From positions 1 to 9,901 of the forward strand of contig URWS01000029.1 in assembly GCA_900551605.1 (NCBI GenBank): DNA of 9,901 nt, in the 5' to 3' direction. Shown piece after piece: positions 1-6,699 of the stretch; the stretch's first letter is position 1; the number at the start of each line of letters is the position of its first letter. The translations under genes and the position numbers were made by a program. The notes under the pieces were generated by a model. It worked only from the letters and a program-made list of their open reading frames with translations. It was not told the DNA's origin and searched no databases. The DNA is from an uncultured Collinsella sp. (lineage in GTDB: Bacteria; Actinomycetota; Coriobacteriia; Coriobacteriales; Coriobacteriaceae).

Positions 1-1137
1 CTACTCGACCACGGCGTGGTCTACCCCACCAAGCCGCGCCATGACGTCGCCGGCACCAAACGCGAGCTCGCCCGCCTCGTCAAAAAGGACGGTGTCAACA
101 CCGTCGTCATCGGCAACGGCACCGCCAGCCGCGAGACCGAGGAAGTCGTCTCGGAGTTCATTGCCGAGCAGGCGCCTGGGCTGCGATACACCATTGTTAA
201 CGAGGCCGGCGCGTCGGTGTACTCCGCCTCCGAGCTCGCGAGCCAGGAGTATCCCGACCTGGACGTCACCGTGCGCGGCGCCATGAGCCTGGGCCGCCGC
301 CTGCAGGACCCACTGGCAGAGCTCGTCAAGATTCCGCCCCAGTCCATCGGCGTGGGCCAGTACCAGCACGACCTTGACCAGGCCGAGCTCTCGCGCACCC
401 TGGGCCACGTGGTGGAGGACGTCGTCAACCGCGTGGGTGTCGACGTGAACACCGCGAGCGCGAGCCTGCTGGGATACGTATCGGGCATTACGCCGAGCGT
501 GGCCAAGAACATCGTGGCCTACCGCGAGGAAAACGGTGCCTTTACCGATCGCCGCCAGCTTAAGAAGGTCCCCAAACTGGGGCCCAAGGCATATCTCAAC
601 GCCGCGGGCTTCCTGCGCATCAGCGGTGGCAAGAACCCGCTCGACGCGACGAGCGTCCACCCCGAAAGCTACGAGGTGGCCACGTCCGTCCTGGAGCGCG
701 CAGGCGTTAAAGCCAGCGAGCTCAGCCGTGGCGGCGTGCCCGACATTGAGCGCCGTCTGGGCAGCATCTCGGCGCTGGCAAGCGACCTGGACTGCGGCAC
801 CCTCACGCTCATCGACATCGTCAACGAGCTCAAGAAGCCCGGCCGCGACCCGCGCGACGACGCGCCCGAGGTGGTCTTTAGCCGCTCGGCACTTTCCATC
901 GATGACCTGGAGCCCGGCATGGAGCTCAAGGGCACGGTGCGCAACGTTGTGGACTTTGGCGCCTTCGTCGACGTGGGCGTGCACCAGGACGGCCTCGTAC
1001 ACATCTCCAAGCTGGCCAACCGCTTCGTCAAGCACCCGAGCGACGTGGTACGCGTCGGCGACACGGTAAAGGTGTGGGTGGAAAAGGTCGATCGCGACCG
1101 CAAGAAGATCTCGCTCACCATGGTGCAGGGGAAGTAA
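1..1137 (+). CDS. tex: Tex family RNA-binding transcriptional accessory protein (C-terminal half, 5' partial)
   Basis: The frame is open from the first base and ends at TAA 1135-1137, giving 378 residues. Full-length Tex proteins are about 720-780 aa, so the N-terminal helical half is missing beyond the window edge. The first ~95 residues are the end of the YqgF/RNase H-like domain, with NTVVIGNGTASRETE (33-47) and the Tex signature NEAGASVYSASE (67-78). Next comes the conserved DPLAELVKIPPQSIGVGQYQ (103-122). A tandem helix-hairpin-helix region follows (about 145-207: VNTASASLL, then VPKLGPKAY). The C-terminal S1 RNA-binding domain is about 305-374 (GMELKGTVRNVVDFGAFVDVG, DGLVHISKL). Tex is a cytoplasmic nucleic-acid-binding protein linked in other bacteria to transcription and toxin expression; its exact role here is not visible. 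It ends four residues after the S1 fold, without the Ala/Arg-rich tail of some proteobacterial homologues. It converges with the transaldolase gene. Family assignment is very secure. Confidence 0.96.
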   Translation, partial: LLDHGVVYPTKPRHDVAGTKRELARLVKKDGVNTVVIGNGTASRETEEVVSEFIAEQAPGLRYTIVNEAGASVYSASELASQEYPDLDVTVRGAMSLGRRLQDPLAELVKIPPQSIGVGQYQHDLDQAELSRTLGHVVEDVVNRVGVDVNTASASLLGYVSGITPSVAKNIVAYREENGAFTDRRQLKKVPKLGPKAYLNAAGFLRISGGKNPLDATSVHPESYEVATSVLERAGVKASELSRGGVPDIERRLGSISALASDLDCGTLTLIDIVNELKKPGRDPRDDAPEVVFSRSALSIDDLEPGMELKGTVRNVVDFGAFVDVGVHQDGLVHISKLANRFVKHPSDVVRVGDTVKVWVEKVDRDRKKISLTMVQGK

Positions 1138-1161
1138 ACCACCTAAAGCAAGGCCCCCCCT

Positions 1162-1184
1162 CTCGCGATGTGCAAAATCGCGAG
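1162..1184 (+). terminator. Short hairpin after tex
   Basis: CTCGCGAT at 1162-1169 and ATCGCGAG at 1177-1184 form a perfect 8-bp stem with a 7-nt loop, 25 bases after the tex stop. The following TATTCTGCAATTTCTG is only weakly T-rich, so termination of tex here is possible but unproven. The hairpin is also the outer left arm of the larger palindrome at 1151-1358. Confidence 0.35.
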
Positions 1185-1236
1185 TATTCTGCAATTTCTG
1201 CCGCTCCGAACGCCCCTCAGAGGCAATAAAGTCAAA

Positions 1237-1281
1237 AACAGCCCCCGTTTTAGCGACATTAGAGCCAAAACGGGGGTTGTT
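1237..1281 (-). terminator. Rho-independent terminator between convergent tex and transaldolase genes
   Basis: AACAGCCCCCGTTTT (1237-1251) pairs with AAAACGGGGGTTGTT (1267-1281). The stem is 15 bp with one G-U type mismatch and a 15-nt loop. Read on the minus strand, the 3' arm runs into CTGTTTTTGAC, a usable U-tract, so it should end transcription of the transaldolase gene, whose stop lies about 240 bases upstream in that direction. On the plus strand the tail is poorer (CCGTGCTTT), though it may also act on tex. Confidence 0.65.
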
Positions 1282-1364
1282 CCGTGCTTTATCTAGCTGG
1301 TAAAGACCTTTACCTTGCTGAATACTCTCAATTTTGCACGTCGCAGGCGGGGGCACCTTTGTCC

Positions 1365-1383
1365 ACGGCAAGATATGGAAGCC
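1365..1383 (-). repeat. Displaced copy of the transaldolase gene's 3' end (19-bp direct repeat, copy A)
   Basis: ACGGCAAGATATGGAAGCC here matches 1521-1539 at 18 of 19 positions. Copy B encodes the last residues of the transaldolase (GFHILP, then TAA). In copy A the equivalent reading is GFHILPW, with the stop codon replaced by TGG. The two copies are 156 bp apart and flank the long hairpin at 1417-1488. This could be an insertion with a duplicated target, or a local duplication of the gene end. Confidence 0.6.
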
Positions 1384-1416
1384 AATCGCCAACCTACCGA
1401 CAAGTTCGTGTCGGCA

Positions 1417-1488
1417 GCCCCGGCCTTTCCTTTGCCTAGCGCGACCCTCGCGAAGCGCGTGAGCGATAGGGAAAGGAAAGGCCGGGGC
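1417..1488. repeat. Long G+C-rich hairpin with perfect 17-bp arms
   Basis: GCCCCGGCCTTTCCTTT (1417-1433) is the exact reverse complement of 1472-1488. Inside, CCTAGCGC and GCGATAGG extend the pairing with one mismatch, so most of the 72 bases can fold into one stem-loop. There is no T-run on either side, so it does not look like a classical intrinsic terminator. A smaller hairpin (CCGACA/TGTCGG, 1397-1414) lies beside it. It resembles a REP-type palindrome or small mobile hairpin, but only a genome-wide copy count would show that. Confidence 0.6.
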
Positions 1489-1518
1489 GAACAACCCTCG
1501 GCGCAGCCAGTGTTCGCG

Positions 1519-2223
1519 TTACGGCAGGATATGGAAGCCGAGCGAGGCGATATCCTTGGCAAAGCCGCGGACGGTGTCGAGCGAGACCTCGTACGGGTCG
1601 CGACCGATGTTCTTGCGCTTGGCCAGGATGCTGTTGGGCACCGTGATGATCTGGCAACCGCAGGCCTCGGCCTGGTAAATGTTGATAAGCTCACGCGTGG
1701 ACGCCCACAGGACCTCGCAGTTGGGCTTAGCGGCGGCCTTCTTGACCGACTCCGTCACAAACGGAATGGGGTCGACGCCGGTGTCGGCGATACGGCCGGC
1801 AAAGAGCGAGATGATGGACGGCGTCTCGGCGTCAACGGCCTCGACCATCTCGTCGACCTGCTCGGGCGTAAAGATAGTGGTGACGTTGACCTTGATGCCA
1901 TCGGCCGAAAGCTTGCGGACCAGCTCGGCGGTGGACTCGCCCTTGGTGGTCACGCACGGAATCTTGACGTAGACGTTGTCGGCCCAGGTAGCGATCTCGC
2001 GGGCCTCGACCTCCATGGTCTCGACGTCATCGGCAAAGACCTCAAACGAGACGGACACATCGGTGATGTGAGCCAGAACCTCCTTGGCAAACGCGCGGTA
2101 ATCCGTCACGCCACCCTTCTTCATAAGGGACGGGTTGGTCGTGAAACCCTGAACGTTGCCGTTCTCGTACATGTCGAGCATGCCCTCGAGGTTTGCACCG
2201 TCAGCGAACACCTTGATTGCCAT
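1519..2223 (-). CDS. Transaldolase / fructose-6-phosphate aldolase family protein (short type)
   Basis: A 234-aa class I aldolase of the small transaldolase/FSA group, a single TIM barrel without signal peptide or membrane segment. It should act in the cytosol on sugar phosphates by Schiff-base chemistry. Visible motifs are FADGANLEG (6-14, barrel Asp8), GFTTNPS (26-32), NVYVKIP (83-89) with predicted catalytic Lys87, FAGRIADTG (141-149) and LWASTREL (172-179). The start chosen is ATG 2221-2223, preceded by GAAAGGA about nine bases upstream. An in-frame ATG at 2247 would add eight residues and put that ribosome site inside the coding region, so it is disfavoured. Transaldolase versus fructose-6-phosphate aldolase activity cannot be decided by eye, so no gene symbol is given. 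A HAD sugar-phosphatase-like gene lies 193 bp upstream on the same strand, which hints at related carbohydrate metabolism but is not proof. Confidence 0.92.
   Translation of the reverse strand: MAIKVFADGANLEGMLDMYENGNVQGFTTNPSLMKKGGVTDYRAFAKEVLAHITDVSVSFEVFADDVETMEVEAREIATWADNVYVKIPCVTTKGESTAELVRKLSADGIKVNVTTIFTPEQVDEMVEAVDAETPSIISLFAGRIADTGVDPIPFVTESVKKAAAKPNCEVLWASTRELINIYQAEACGCQIITVPNSILAKRKNIGRDPYEVSLDTVRGFAKDIASLGFHILP
1521..1539 (-). repeat. Copy B of the 19-bp direct repeat, inside the end of the transaldolase gene
   Basis: ACGGCAGGATATGGAAGCC covers the last codons of the transaldolase gene plus the first base of its stop codon. It pairs with copy A at 1365-1383 (one mismatch). The similarity stops immediately outside the 19 bases on both sides. 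Confidence 0.6.
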
Positions 2224-2324
2224 CTGCCTGATTCCTTTCGTTAGCATACGGCCGATAAACTGCTAAACACTTTACCTATGTTTATCAAGGCGTGAACTGC
2301 GGGTTTTTATCTTCTCGGCGAACG

Positions 2325-2344
2325 GTATAAACACCTCAGTGTTT
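2325..2344 (-). promoter_or_regulatory. Candidate promoter -10 with overlapping palindromic operator upstream of the transaldolase gene
   Basis: In the 193-bp A+T-rich gap before the transaldolase gene, the minus strand reads TGTTTATAC, an extended -10-like element (hexamer 2330-2325). It overlaps a perfect inverted repeat, AAACAC-CTCA-GTGTTT (2329-2344), a typical size for a dimeric repressor site. No convincing -35 is seen, and the implied leader to the ATG is about 90-95 nt. This is a suggestion only; no clear terminator for the upstream HAD gene was found in the same gap. Confidence 0.25.
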
Positions 2345-2416
2345 GGATTGATAAATCGATTGAGCATGCAAAAGCAAAGAGTCGCAGTTTGAGCAAACGT
2401 CAGAACGCGGGATTCA

Positions 2417-3244
2417 TTAGATGAGGCCGAAATGCTGCATCGCTGTGACGGTGCCGTCGTGTGCGACATCGTCGGTCACGTAGCCGGCGACCGCCTTGAC
2501 CTCGGGCATGGCGTTGCCCATGGCGACAGCCGTCTCGACCGCAGCGAGCATGCCCAGGTCGTTACCCGAATCGCCGAAGCCAAAGGTGCGCGCGTTGCCG
2601 GTGCGACCCAGGTATTCCAGCGCTCGCGCCACGCCCACGCCCTTGTCGATGCCCTTGGGGCTCAGCTCGCGATTCTGACCACCGGTGTTGCACAGCTCAA
2701 ACTCGCGATCGATAAAGCCATCATCGTTGGCTACGCGAGCCAGGTCGCTCGCGACGATGCCTACCTTGCCCACGCGCAGACGGCCGTCGACGCGCATTTC
2801 CTCGGTGCTGTGCACCACAGAAGTGCCGATCAGAGACGACTGCTCAACGCCCGCGGGTTCCAGGGCAAAAGTAGCCACGTTGGTCTCGAAAAAGGCTTCA
2901 ATCCCTGCCGCGACCATACGGCGAGCGAGCTCCGCAACAATGTCTTCGTCAAAGCAGTCCTCATGCACCACGCGGCCCTCGACCTCGAGCGTGGCGCCTG
3001 CCATGGCAACGATGCCCGCGGGGTCGAGCGCACGCAAGCTGTCCGCGATGAGCCACAGGGGACGACCCGTGCAGATAAATGCCTTGTGCCCTGCATCGCG
3101 CAGTGCACGGAACGCCTCAACCACCGTCTGCGAGGGACGAACCGCCGAAAAGTCCTTATCGGTCATGTTGTCGGGATCGAACGACGTCAGCGTGCCGTCC
3201 ACGTCAAAAAAGAGCACGGCGGAATCGGGGCACGCATCAATCAT
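2417..3244 (-). CDS. Cof-type HAD-IIB family phosphatase
   Basis: A 275-aa cytosolic haloacid-dehalogenase phosphohydrolase, the usual length for the Cof/SPP-like group. All four HAD motifs are present. Motif I is FFDVDGTLT (12-20: nucleophile Asp14, acid/base Asp16). Motif II is FICTGRP (56-62, Thr59). Motif III is Lys201 in GIDKGVGVARAL. Motif IV is FGFGDSGNDLGML (221-233, Asp225 and Asp229). The C2-type cap lies between motifs II and III (about 80-190). Family members dephosphorylate sugar phosphates, nucleotides, PLP or FMN with overlapping specificity, so the substrate cannot be named. The start is ATG 3242-3244, with GAAAGGA (3257-3251) six bases upstream; a further in-frame ATG at 3280 lacks such a site and would overlap the divergent promoter region. 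It is transcribed away from the rlmKL-like gene and in the same direction as the transaldolase gene. Confidence 0.93.
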   Translation of the reverse strand: MIDACPDSAVLFFDVDGTLTSFDPDNMTDKDFSAVRPSQTVVEAFRALRDAGHKAFICTGRPLWLIADSLRALDPAGIVAMAGATLEVEGRVVHEDCFDEDIVAELARRMVAAGIEAFFETNVATFALEPAGVEQSSLIGTSVVHSTEEMRVDGRLRVGKVGIVASDLARVANDDGFIDREFELCNTGGQNRELSPKGIDKGVGVARALEYLGRTGNARTFGFGDSGNDLGMLAAVETAVAMGNAMPEVKAVAGYVTDDVAHDGTVTAMQHFGLI

Positions 3245-3282
3245 ATGGGTTCCTTTCGAGGATAAGGGCAAACGAAGCATCC

Positions 3283-3292
3283 ATCATATAAT
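3283..3292. promoter_or_regulatory. Overlapping divergent -10 elements for the rlmKL-like gene (+) and the HAD gene (-)
   Basis: On the plus strand 3287-3292 is a perfect TATAAT. On the minus strand 3288-3283 reads TATGAT. The two share bases 3287-3288, so one nearly symmetric ATCATATAAT block could serve both genes. The implied starts are near 3299 (+, about 20-nt leader to the ATG at 3320) and 3276 (-, about 32-nt leader to the ATG at 3244). No good -35 hexamer is visible at 16-18 bp on either strand. The plus-strand gene has GAGAGG (3308-3313) six bases before its ATG. Confidence 0.5.
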
Positions 3293-3319
3293 GGAGCGAC
3301 GCAACCAGAGAGGTCACCC

Positions 3320-5887
3320 ATGGAATTTTACGCAAGCTGCCCCGAGGGCTTTGAGTCCGCACTCGCCGATGAGCTTAAACGCCTCGGACTTTCGCATGTC
3401 CGCCGCCTGAAAGGCCGCGCTACATTTGAGGGCGAGCTCGAAGAAGGCTACCGCGCCTGTCTGTGGTCGCGCCTGGCGAGCCGCGTGTTCGTGGTACTCG
3501 GGCGCTTTGAGGCGCAGGATGCCGACGAGCTGTACGATAGCGTTTACGACATCGCCTGGGAGAACATCGTCCGCCCCGGCGCCAGCATCGCCATCACAGC
3601 CCGCGGCGTGACCGAGCAGCTGCGCAACACGCGCTTCTCGGCCCTGCGCGCCAAGGACGCGCTGTGCGACCGTCTGGCCGAGACCACGGGCCGTCGCGCC
3701 GATGTCGATGCCGCCGACCCCGACGTTCACCTGCTGCTTTCGCTGCGCCAGCGTCGCGCGAGCATCAGCCTGGACCTTTCGGGCGACCCGCTGTTCAAAC
3801 GCCTGCCGCCCGCAGCGACCCGCGCCGGCGAGGGTGCGCACGTGCTGCGCCCCGACTACGCCGCCCTGGTGCTGGCGCAGGTCGGCTGGACCGCGCTGTG
3901 CGAGCGCGAGCTGACGGCCGATGATTACGAAAACGAAGCCCTGCCCACGCTGGTCGACGCCTCGTGCGCCGGCGGCGGCCTGCTGCTGGAGGCCGTGAAT
4001 ATTCTGACCGACCGCGCCCCGGGCGCCGCACGCGAGCACTGGGGCTTTGAGGGCTGGCAGTTGCACGACGCCGCTCTGTGGGAGCAGTTGCTTGCCGAGG
4101 CACGCGAGCGCGAGGCGGCAGCACGCGAGCGCCAGGCACGCATCGTGGCCGTAGACATCGACCCCGCCGCCCGCAAGACCGCTGAGCGCATGGTCAAGTG
4201 TGCCGGCTACAAGCGCTTTGTCGATTTTTGCGCTGCCAAATCTGCCACCGTACTGGACCACGCGGGCGCCGTCGCCGGTGCTGCCGTGGTCGCGGATACG
4301 ACCGAGACGCCGCTGTCGCTTATGCACGACGCCATGACGCTGGTCGGTGAGCTGCGCCGCGCGCCCGAGCTTACCGCGGCGCCGGTCGCCGCGCTCACCC
4401 GCGACGGATTGCTGGCCCGCGCGCTCCACGCCGAGCCCGAGCGCTCGATCGCCGTCATGCCCAATAACGAGGAGGCGACCGTCGAAGTCTGGCCTTCGCT
4501 CGACCAAGCTGCCGCGGCGTTTGAAGCTTCGACCAGTGCGGATGCCGAGGCCGAGGTCACGGATGCCGACGAAGTCAACGACAACGCCGCCGGCACCCCT
4601 ATGCCCGAGCCTGCCGCCATGCTCGACCTGGGCGACGGCAAGCCGCTGCCCGTGCTCATCCCCGAGTCGGAGCAGTTCGCCAACCGCCTGCGCAAGAACG
4701 CCCGTCTGCGTCGCAAGTGGGCCAAGCGCGAGGGCGTTACCTGCTACCGCGTCTACGATGCCGACCTGCCCGATTACTCCGCCGCCATCGATCTGTACGA
4801 GGGCTGCCCGCAGACGCCGGGCCGCTGGCTCGTCATCGCCGAATACGCCGCGCCCAAGACTATCGACCCCGCGCTTGCCCAGGCCCGCATGCTCGACATT
4901 CTGGCCATCGCGCCGCGCATCCTGGATGTTCCGGCCGAGCACGTGCATGCCAAGGCCCGCATGCGTTCGCGCGGCGGCTCGCAGTACGGCAAGCAGGGCG
5001 CCGGCAAGAGCGGATCGGGAGAACGCGCCAATATCGCACGCCGCCGCCTGCCGCTCATCGAAGAGGGCGGCCTTACCTTTGCCGTCAACTTTGACGACTA
5101 TCTGGATGTGGGCATCTTCCTGGATCACCGCGTCACCCGCAACCTGGTGCGCGAACATGCCAAGCAGGCGCGCCGCTTCCTCAACCTGTTCGCCTACACC
5201 GGCACTGCCACCTGCTACGCAGCCGATGGCGGCGTCGAGGAGACCGTGACGGTCGATCTTTCCAACACCTACCTGGACTGGGCCGAGCGCAATATGCGTC
5301 AGAACGGCTTTGTGGGGCCGCAGCATCACTTTGTGCGCGACGACGTGCTCGCCTGGATTCGTGACCAGCGCCAGACGCGCAACCGCTGGGACCTGATCTT
5401 TGTCGACCCGCCCACGTTCTCGAACTCGTCCAAGATGGGCCGTCGCACCTGGGATGTCCAGCGCGACCATGTCGAGCTTTTGGCCGGCGTATCGCGCCTG
5501 CTCGCACAGGGTGGACATGCCATCTTTAGCTGCAACCTGCGTGGCTTCCGTCCCGAGACGCGCAAGCTCGCGCGCGCGGGCGTGGTGCTGGAGGACATTA
5601 CGGCGCAGACCATCCCCGAGGATTTCGCGCGCAACCAGAAGGCGCATCATTGCTATATCGTGCGCCGCCTGCCCATCGAGGACGCCATGGCCGAGGTCGG
5701 CTTTAGCGCCGAGGAAATTGCCGAGCGAACCGAGGAGCTGCGTAACCCCGAGGCCCGCAAGCCTCGTGCAACGGCGCCCGCGCACGCGCAGGCCGGCGAC
5801 CGAGGGCCGCACGGCAACGGCAAACCCTCCCCCGCCGGCAAGCCCAAAAAGAAGAAGTTCTACGCCAGCAAGCCCAAGGGCAAATAA
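3320..5887 (+). CDS. rlmKL: RlmKL-like bifunctional 23S rRNA methyltransferase with degenerate RlmL half
   Basis: An 855-aa fusion laid out as in E. coli RlmKL (702 aa), which makes m2G2445 with its RlmL half and m7G2069 with its RlmK half. Residues ~45-155 are the THUMP RNA-binding domain. The RlmL-type Rossmann domain spans ~165-345, with the conserved TDRAPGAAREHWGFEGWQLH (230-249). Its SAM motif, normally DPxCGSGT, reads DASCAGGG (213-220), and the catalytic NPPYG is replaced by VADTTET (324-330). A low-complexity acidic linker follows (~400-445). The RlmK half (~450-783) is intact: YRVYDADLPDY (476-486), FLDHR (600-604), NLFAYTGTAT (622-631), FVDPPTFSNS (694-703) and FARNQKAHHC (769-778). 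A basic tail ends in KPKKKKFYASKPKGK. The prediction is an active RlmK with an RlmL half serving only as scaffold or RNA binder. The start ATG has GAGAGG upstream and a TATAAT 28 bases before it. Confidence 0.93.
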   Translation: MEFYASCPEGFESALADELKRLGLSHVRRLKGRATFEGELEEGYRACLWSRLASRVFVVLGRFEAQDADELYDSVYDIAWENIVRPGASIAITARGVTEQLRNTRFSALRAKDALCDRLAETTGRRADVDAADPDVHLLLSLRQRRASISLDLSGDPLFKRLPPAATRAGEGAHVLRPDYAALVLAQVGWTALCERELTADDYENEALPTLVDASCAGGGLLLEAVNILTDRAPGAAREHWGFEGWQLHDAALWEQLLAEAREREAAARERQARIVAVDIDPAARKTAERMVKCAGYKRFVDFCAAKSATVLDHAGAVAGAAVVADTTETPLSLMHDAMTLVGELRRAPELTAAPVAALTRDGLLARALHAEPERSIAVMPNNEEATVEVWPSLDQAAAAFEASTSADAEAEVTDADEVNDNAAGTPMPEPAAMLDLGDGKPLPVLIPESEQFANRLRKNARLRRKWAKREGVTCYRVYDADLPDYSAAIDLYEGCPQTPGRWLVIAEYAAPKTIDPALAQARMLDILAIAPRILDVPAEHVHAKARMRSRGGSQYGKQGAGKSGSGERANIARRRLPLIEEGGLTFAVNFDDYLDVGIFLDHRVTRNLVREHAKQARRFLNLFAYTGTATCYAADGGVEETVTVDLSNTYLDWAERNMRQNGFVGPQHHFVRDDVLAWIRDQRQTRNRWDLIFVDPPTFSNSSKMGRRTWDVQRDHVELLAGVSRLLAQGGHAIFSCNLRGFRPETRKLARAGVVLEDITAQTIPEDFARNQKAHHCYIVRRLPIEDAMAEVGFSAEEIAERTEELRNPEARKPRATAPAHAQAGDRGPHGNGKPSPAGKPKKKKFYASKPKGK

Positions 5888-5892
5888 ACAAA

Positions 5893-5956
5893 GTTGCGGT
5901 GGAATAGTTCCTAAAATGCCTGGTAAAGGCACAAACAGGAACTATTTCACCGCAAC
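5893..5956 (-). terminator. Terminator-like palindrome between convergent rlmKL-like and kdpE genes
   Basis: GTTGCGGTGGAATAGTTCCT (5893-5912) pairs with 5937-5956 at 19 of 20 positions. The 24-nt loop holds a small inner hairpin (TGCC at 5917-5920, GGCA at 5928-5931). On the minus strand the 3' arm runs into TTTGTTTATTT, a T-rich tail suited to ending kdpE transcription. On the plus strand no T-run follows. It begins five bases after the rlmKL stop. The long arms and nested loop would also fit a dispersed intergenic palindrome. Confidence 0.6.
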
Positions 5957-5981
5957 TCGTATTGGGATGGTGGCCGGCGAT

Positions 5982-6695
5982 CTAGCCTTGGGTGACCAAT
6001 CGGTAACCGATACCCACATGCGTCTGGATATAGCGCGGGTGCGCGGGGTCGGACTCGATCTTCTTGCGCAGCGTGCCCATAAAGACACGCAGGCTCGCCA
6101 GGTCGCTCTTAGTTGCCGTGCCCCAAATCTCGTGCAAGATAGACTGGTGCGTGAGCACCTTGTCGGCGTTGTGCGCCAGCAGGCACAGAAGCTTGTACTC
6201 GATCGGCGTCAGATGCAGCTCCTCGCCATCCATCGTGGCGATGCCGGCGTCAAAGTCGATATGCAGCTCGCCGGTATCGAACGAGCCCTCGGAGGTAACA
6301 CCGCCTGTCTGTGCATACGAAAGACGCCTGAGCGTCGTGCGAATGCGCGCGAGCAACTCCTCGACCGAAAACGGCTTGGTCAGGTAATCGTCGGCGCCGG
6401 CATCGAGTGCGCGAATCTTGTCCGCATCCTCACTGCGCGCCGAGACCACGATGATCGGCATGCCCGACCATGCGCGCACCGACTCCACCACCTTGACGCC
6501 GTCCATATCGGGCAGACCAAGATCGAGCAGCACAATGCTCGGTGCCTGCGATGAGGCAGCGGCAATGGCGGCATGGGCGGTCTCCACGGCCATATGACGC
6601 AAGCCGTGCGCCTCGAGCGCGGCAACAATAAGATTGCGAACGGCGGGGTCGTCCTCAACGACCAAGATGAGCGGTTTTACGGCAGAGTTCGGCAC
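5982..6695 (-). CDS. kdpE: KdpE-type OmpR/PhoB family response regulator
   Basis: A 237-aa cytoplasmic two-component regulator. The N-terminal receiver domain (about 8-122) shows the acidic pocket VVEDD (12-16), phospho-acceptor Asp58 in LLDLGLPDMDG, Ser85 in IIVVSARSE and Lys107 in LTKPFSVEELLARIR. The C-terminal winged-helix DNA-binding domain (about 140-234) has LTPIEYKLLCLLAHNADKVL and IQTHVGIGYRLV. The GTG start (6695-6693) is chosen because AAGGAG (6708-6703) lies seven bases upstream; no ATG fits so well, and the longer frame runs back into kdpD. The start is only four bases past the kdpD stop and its ribosome site overlaps the kdpD end, so the two are translationally linked. In other bacteria KdpE activates kdpFABC, which is absent here; the nearby kup gene is an obvious alternative target. 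OmpR-family membership is certain; the KdpE label depends on the partner kinase. Confidence 0.92.
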   Translation of the reverse strand: MPNSAVKPLILVVEDDPAVRNLIVAALEAHGLRHMAVETAHAAIAAASSQAPSIVLLDLGLPDMDGVKVVESVRAWSGMPIIVVSARSEDADKIRALDAGADDYLTKPFSVEELLARIRTTLRRLSYAQTGGVTSEGSFDTGELHIDFDAGIATMDGEELHLTPIEYKLLCLLAHNADKVLTHQSILHEIWGTATKSDLASLRVFMGTLRKKIESDPAHPRYIQTHVGIGYRLVTQG

Positions 6696-6699
6696 AGCG

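Larger units (their letters stand above)
1151..1358. repeat. Imperfect ~206-bp palindromic element in the tex/transaldolase gap
   Basis: The reverse complement of about 1151-1194 aligns with about 1315-1358 at roughly 35 of 44 positions (shared cores GAATACTC and ATTTTGCAC). Moving inward, ATAAAG at 1226-1231 mirrors CTTTAT at 1287-1292. At the centre is the 15-bp hairpin at 1237-1281. The three segments are nearly concentric, with one offset of about 9 bases, so this looks like one large decayed palindrome. It is A+T-richer than the flanking genes. It may be a MITE or other intergenic palindromic repeat, or simply nested terminators for two convergent genes; copy number in the genome would decide. 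No transposase is nearby. Confidence 0.55.

Noticed and set aside
1..1494. 497-aa antisense frame over tex and the following gap
   Set aside because: It is a shadow of tex with no ribosome site or domain. The part over 1138-1494 looks mildly protein-like but runs through the terminator and palindrome.
1315..2244. 309-aa plus-strand frame opposite the transaldolase gene
   Set aside because: It is antisense to a gene with intact catalytic motifs and begins inside the repeat-rich gap; there is no independent evidence for coding.
2272..2469. 65-aa minus-strand frame in the gap between the HAD and transaldolase genes
   Set aside because: It overlaps the HAD gene's 3' end in another frame, lacks a convincing ribosome site and shows no recognisable motif.
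3314..5932. 872-aa open frame antisense to the rlmKL-like gene
   Set aside because: It mirrors a clearly recognised gene almost end to end, has repetitive low-complexity composition and no recognisable domain; long antisense frames are expected at this G+C content.
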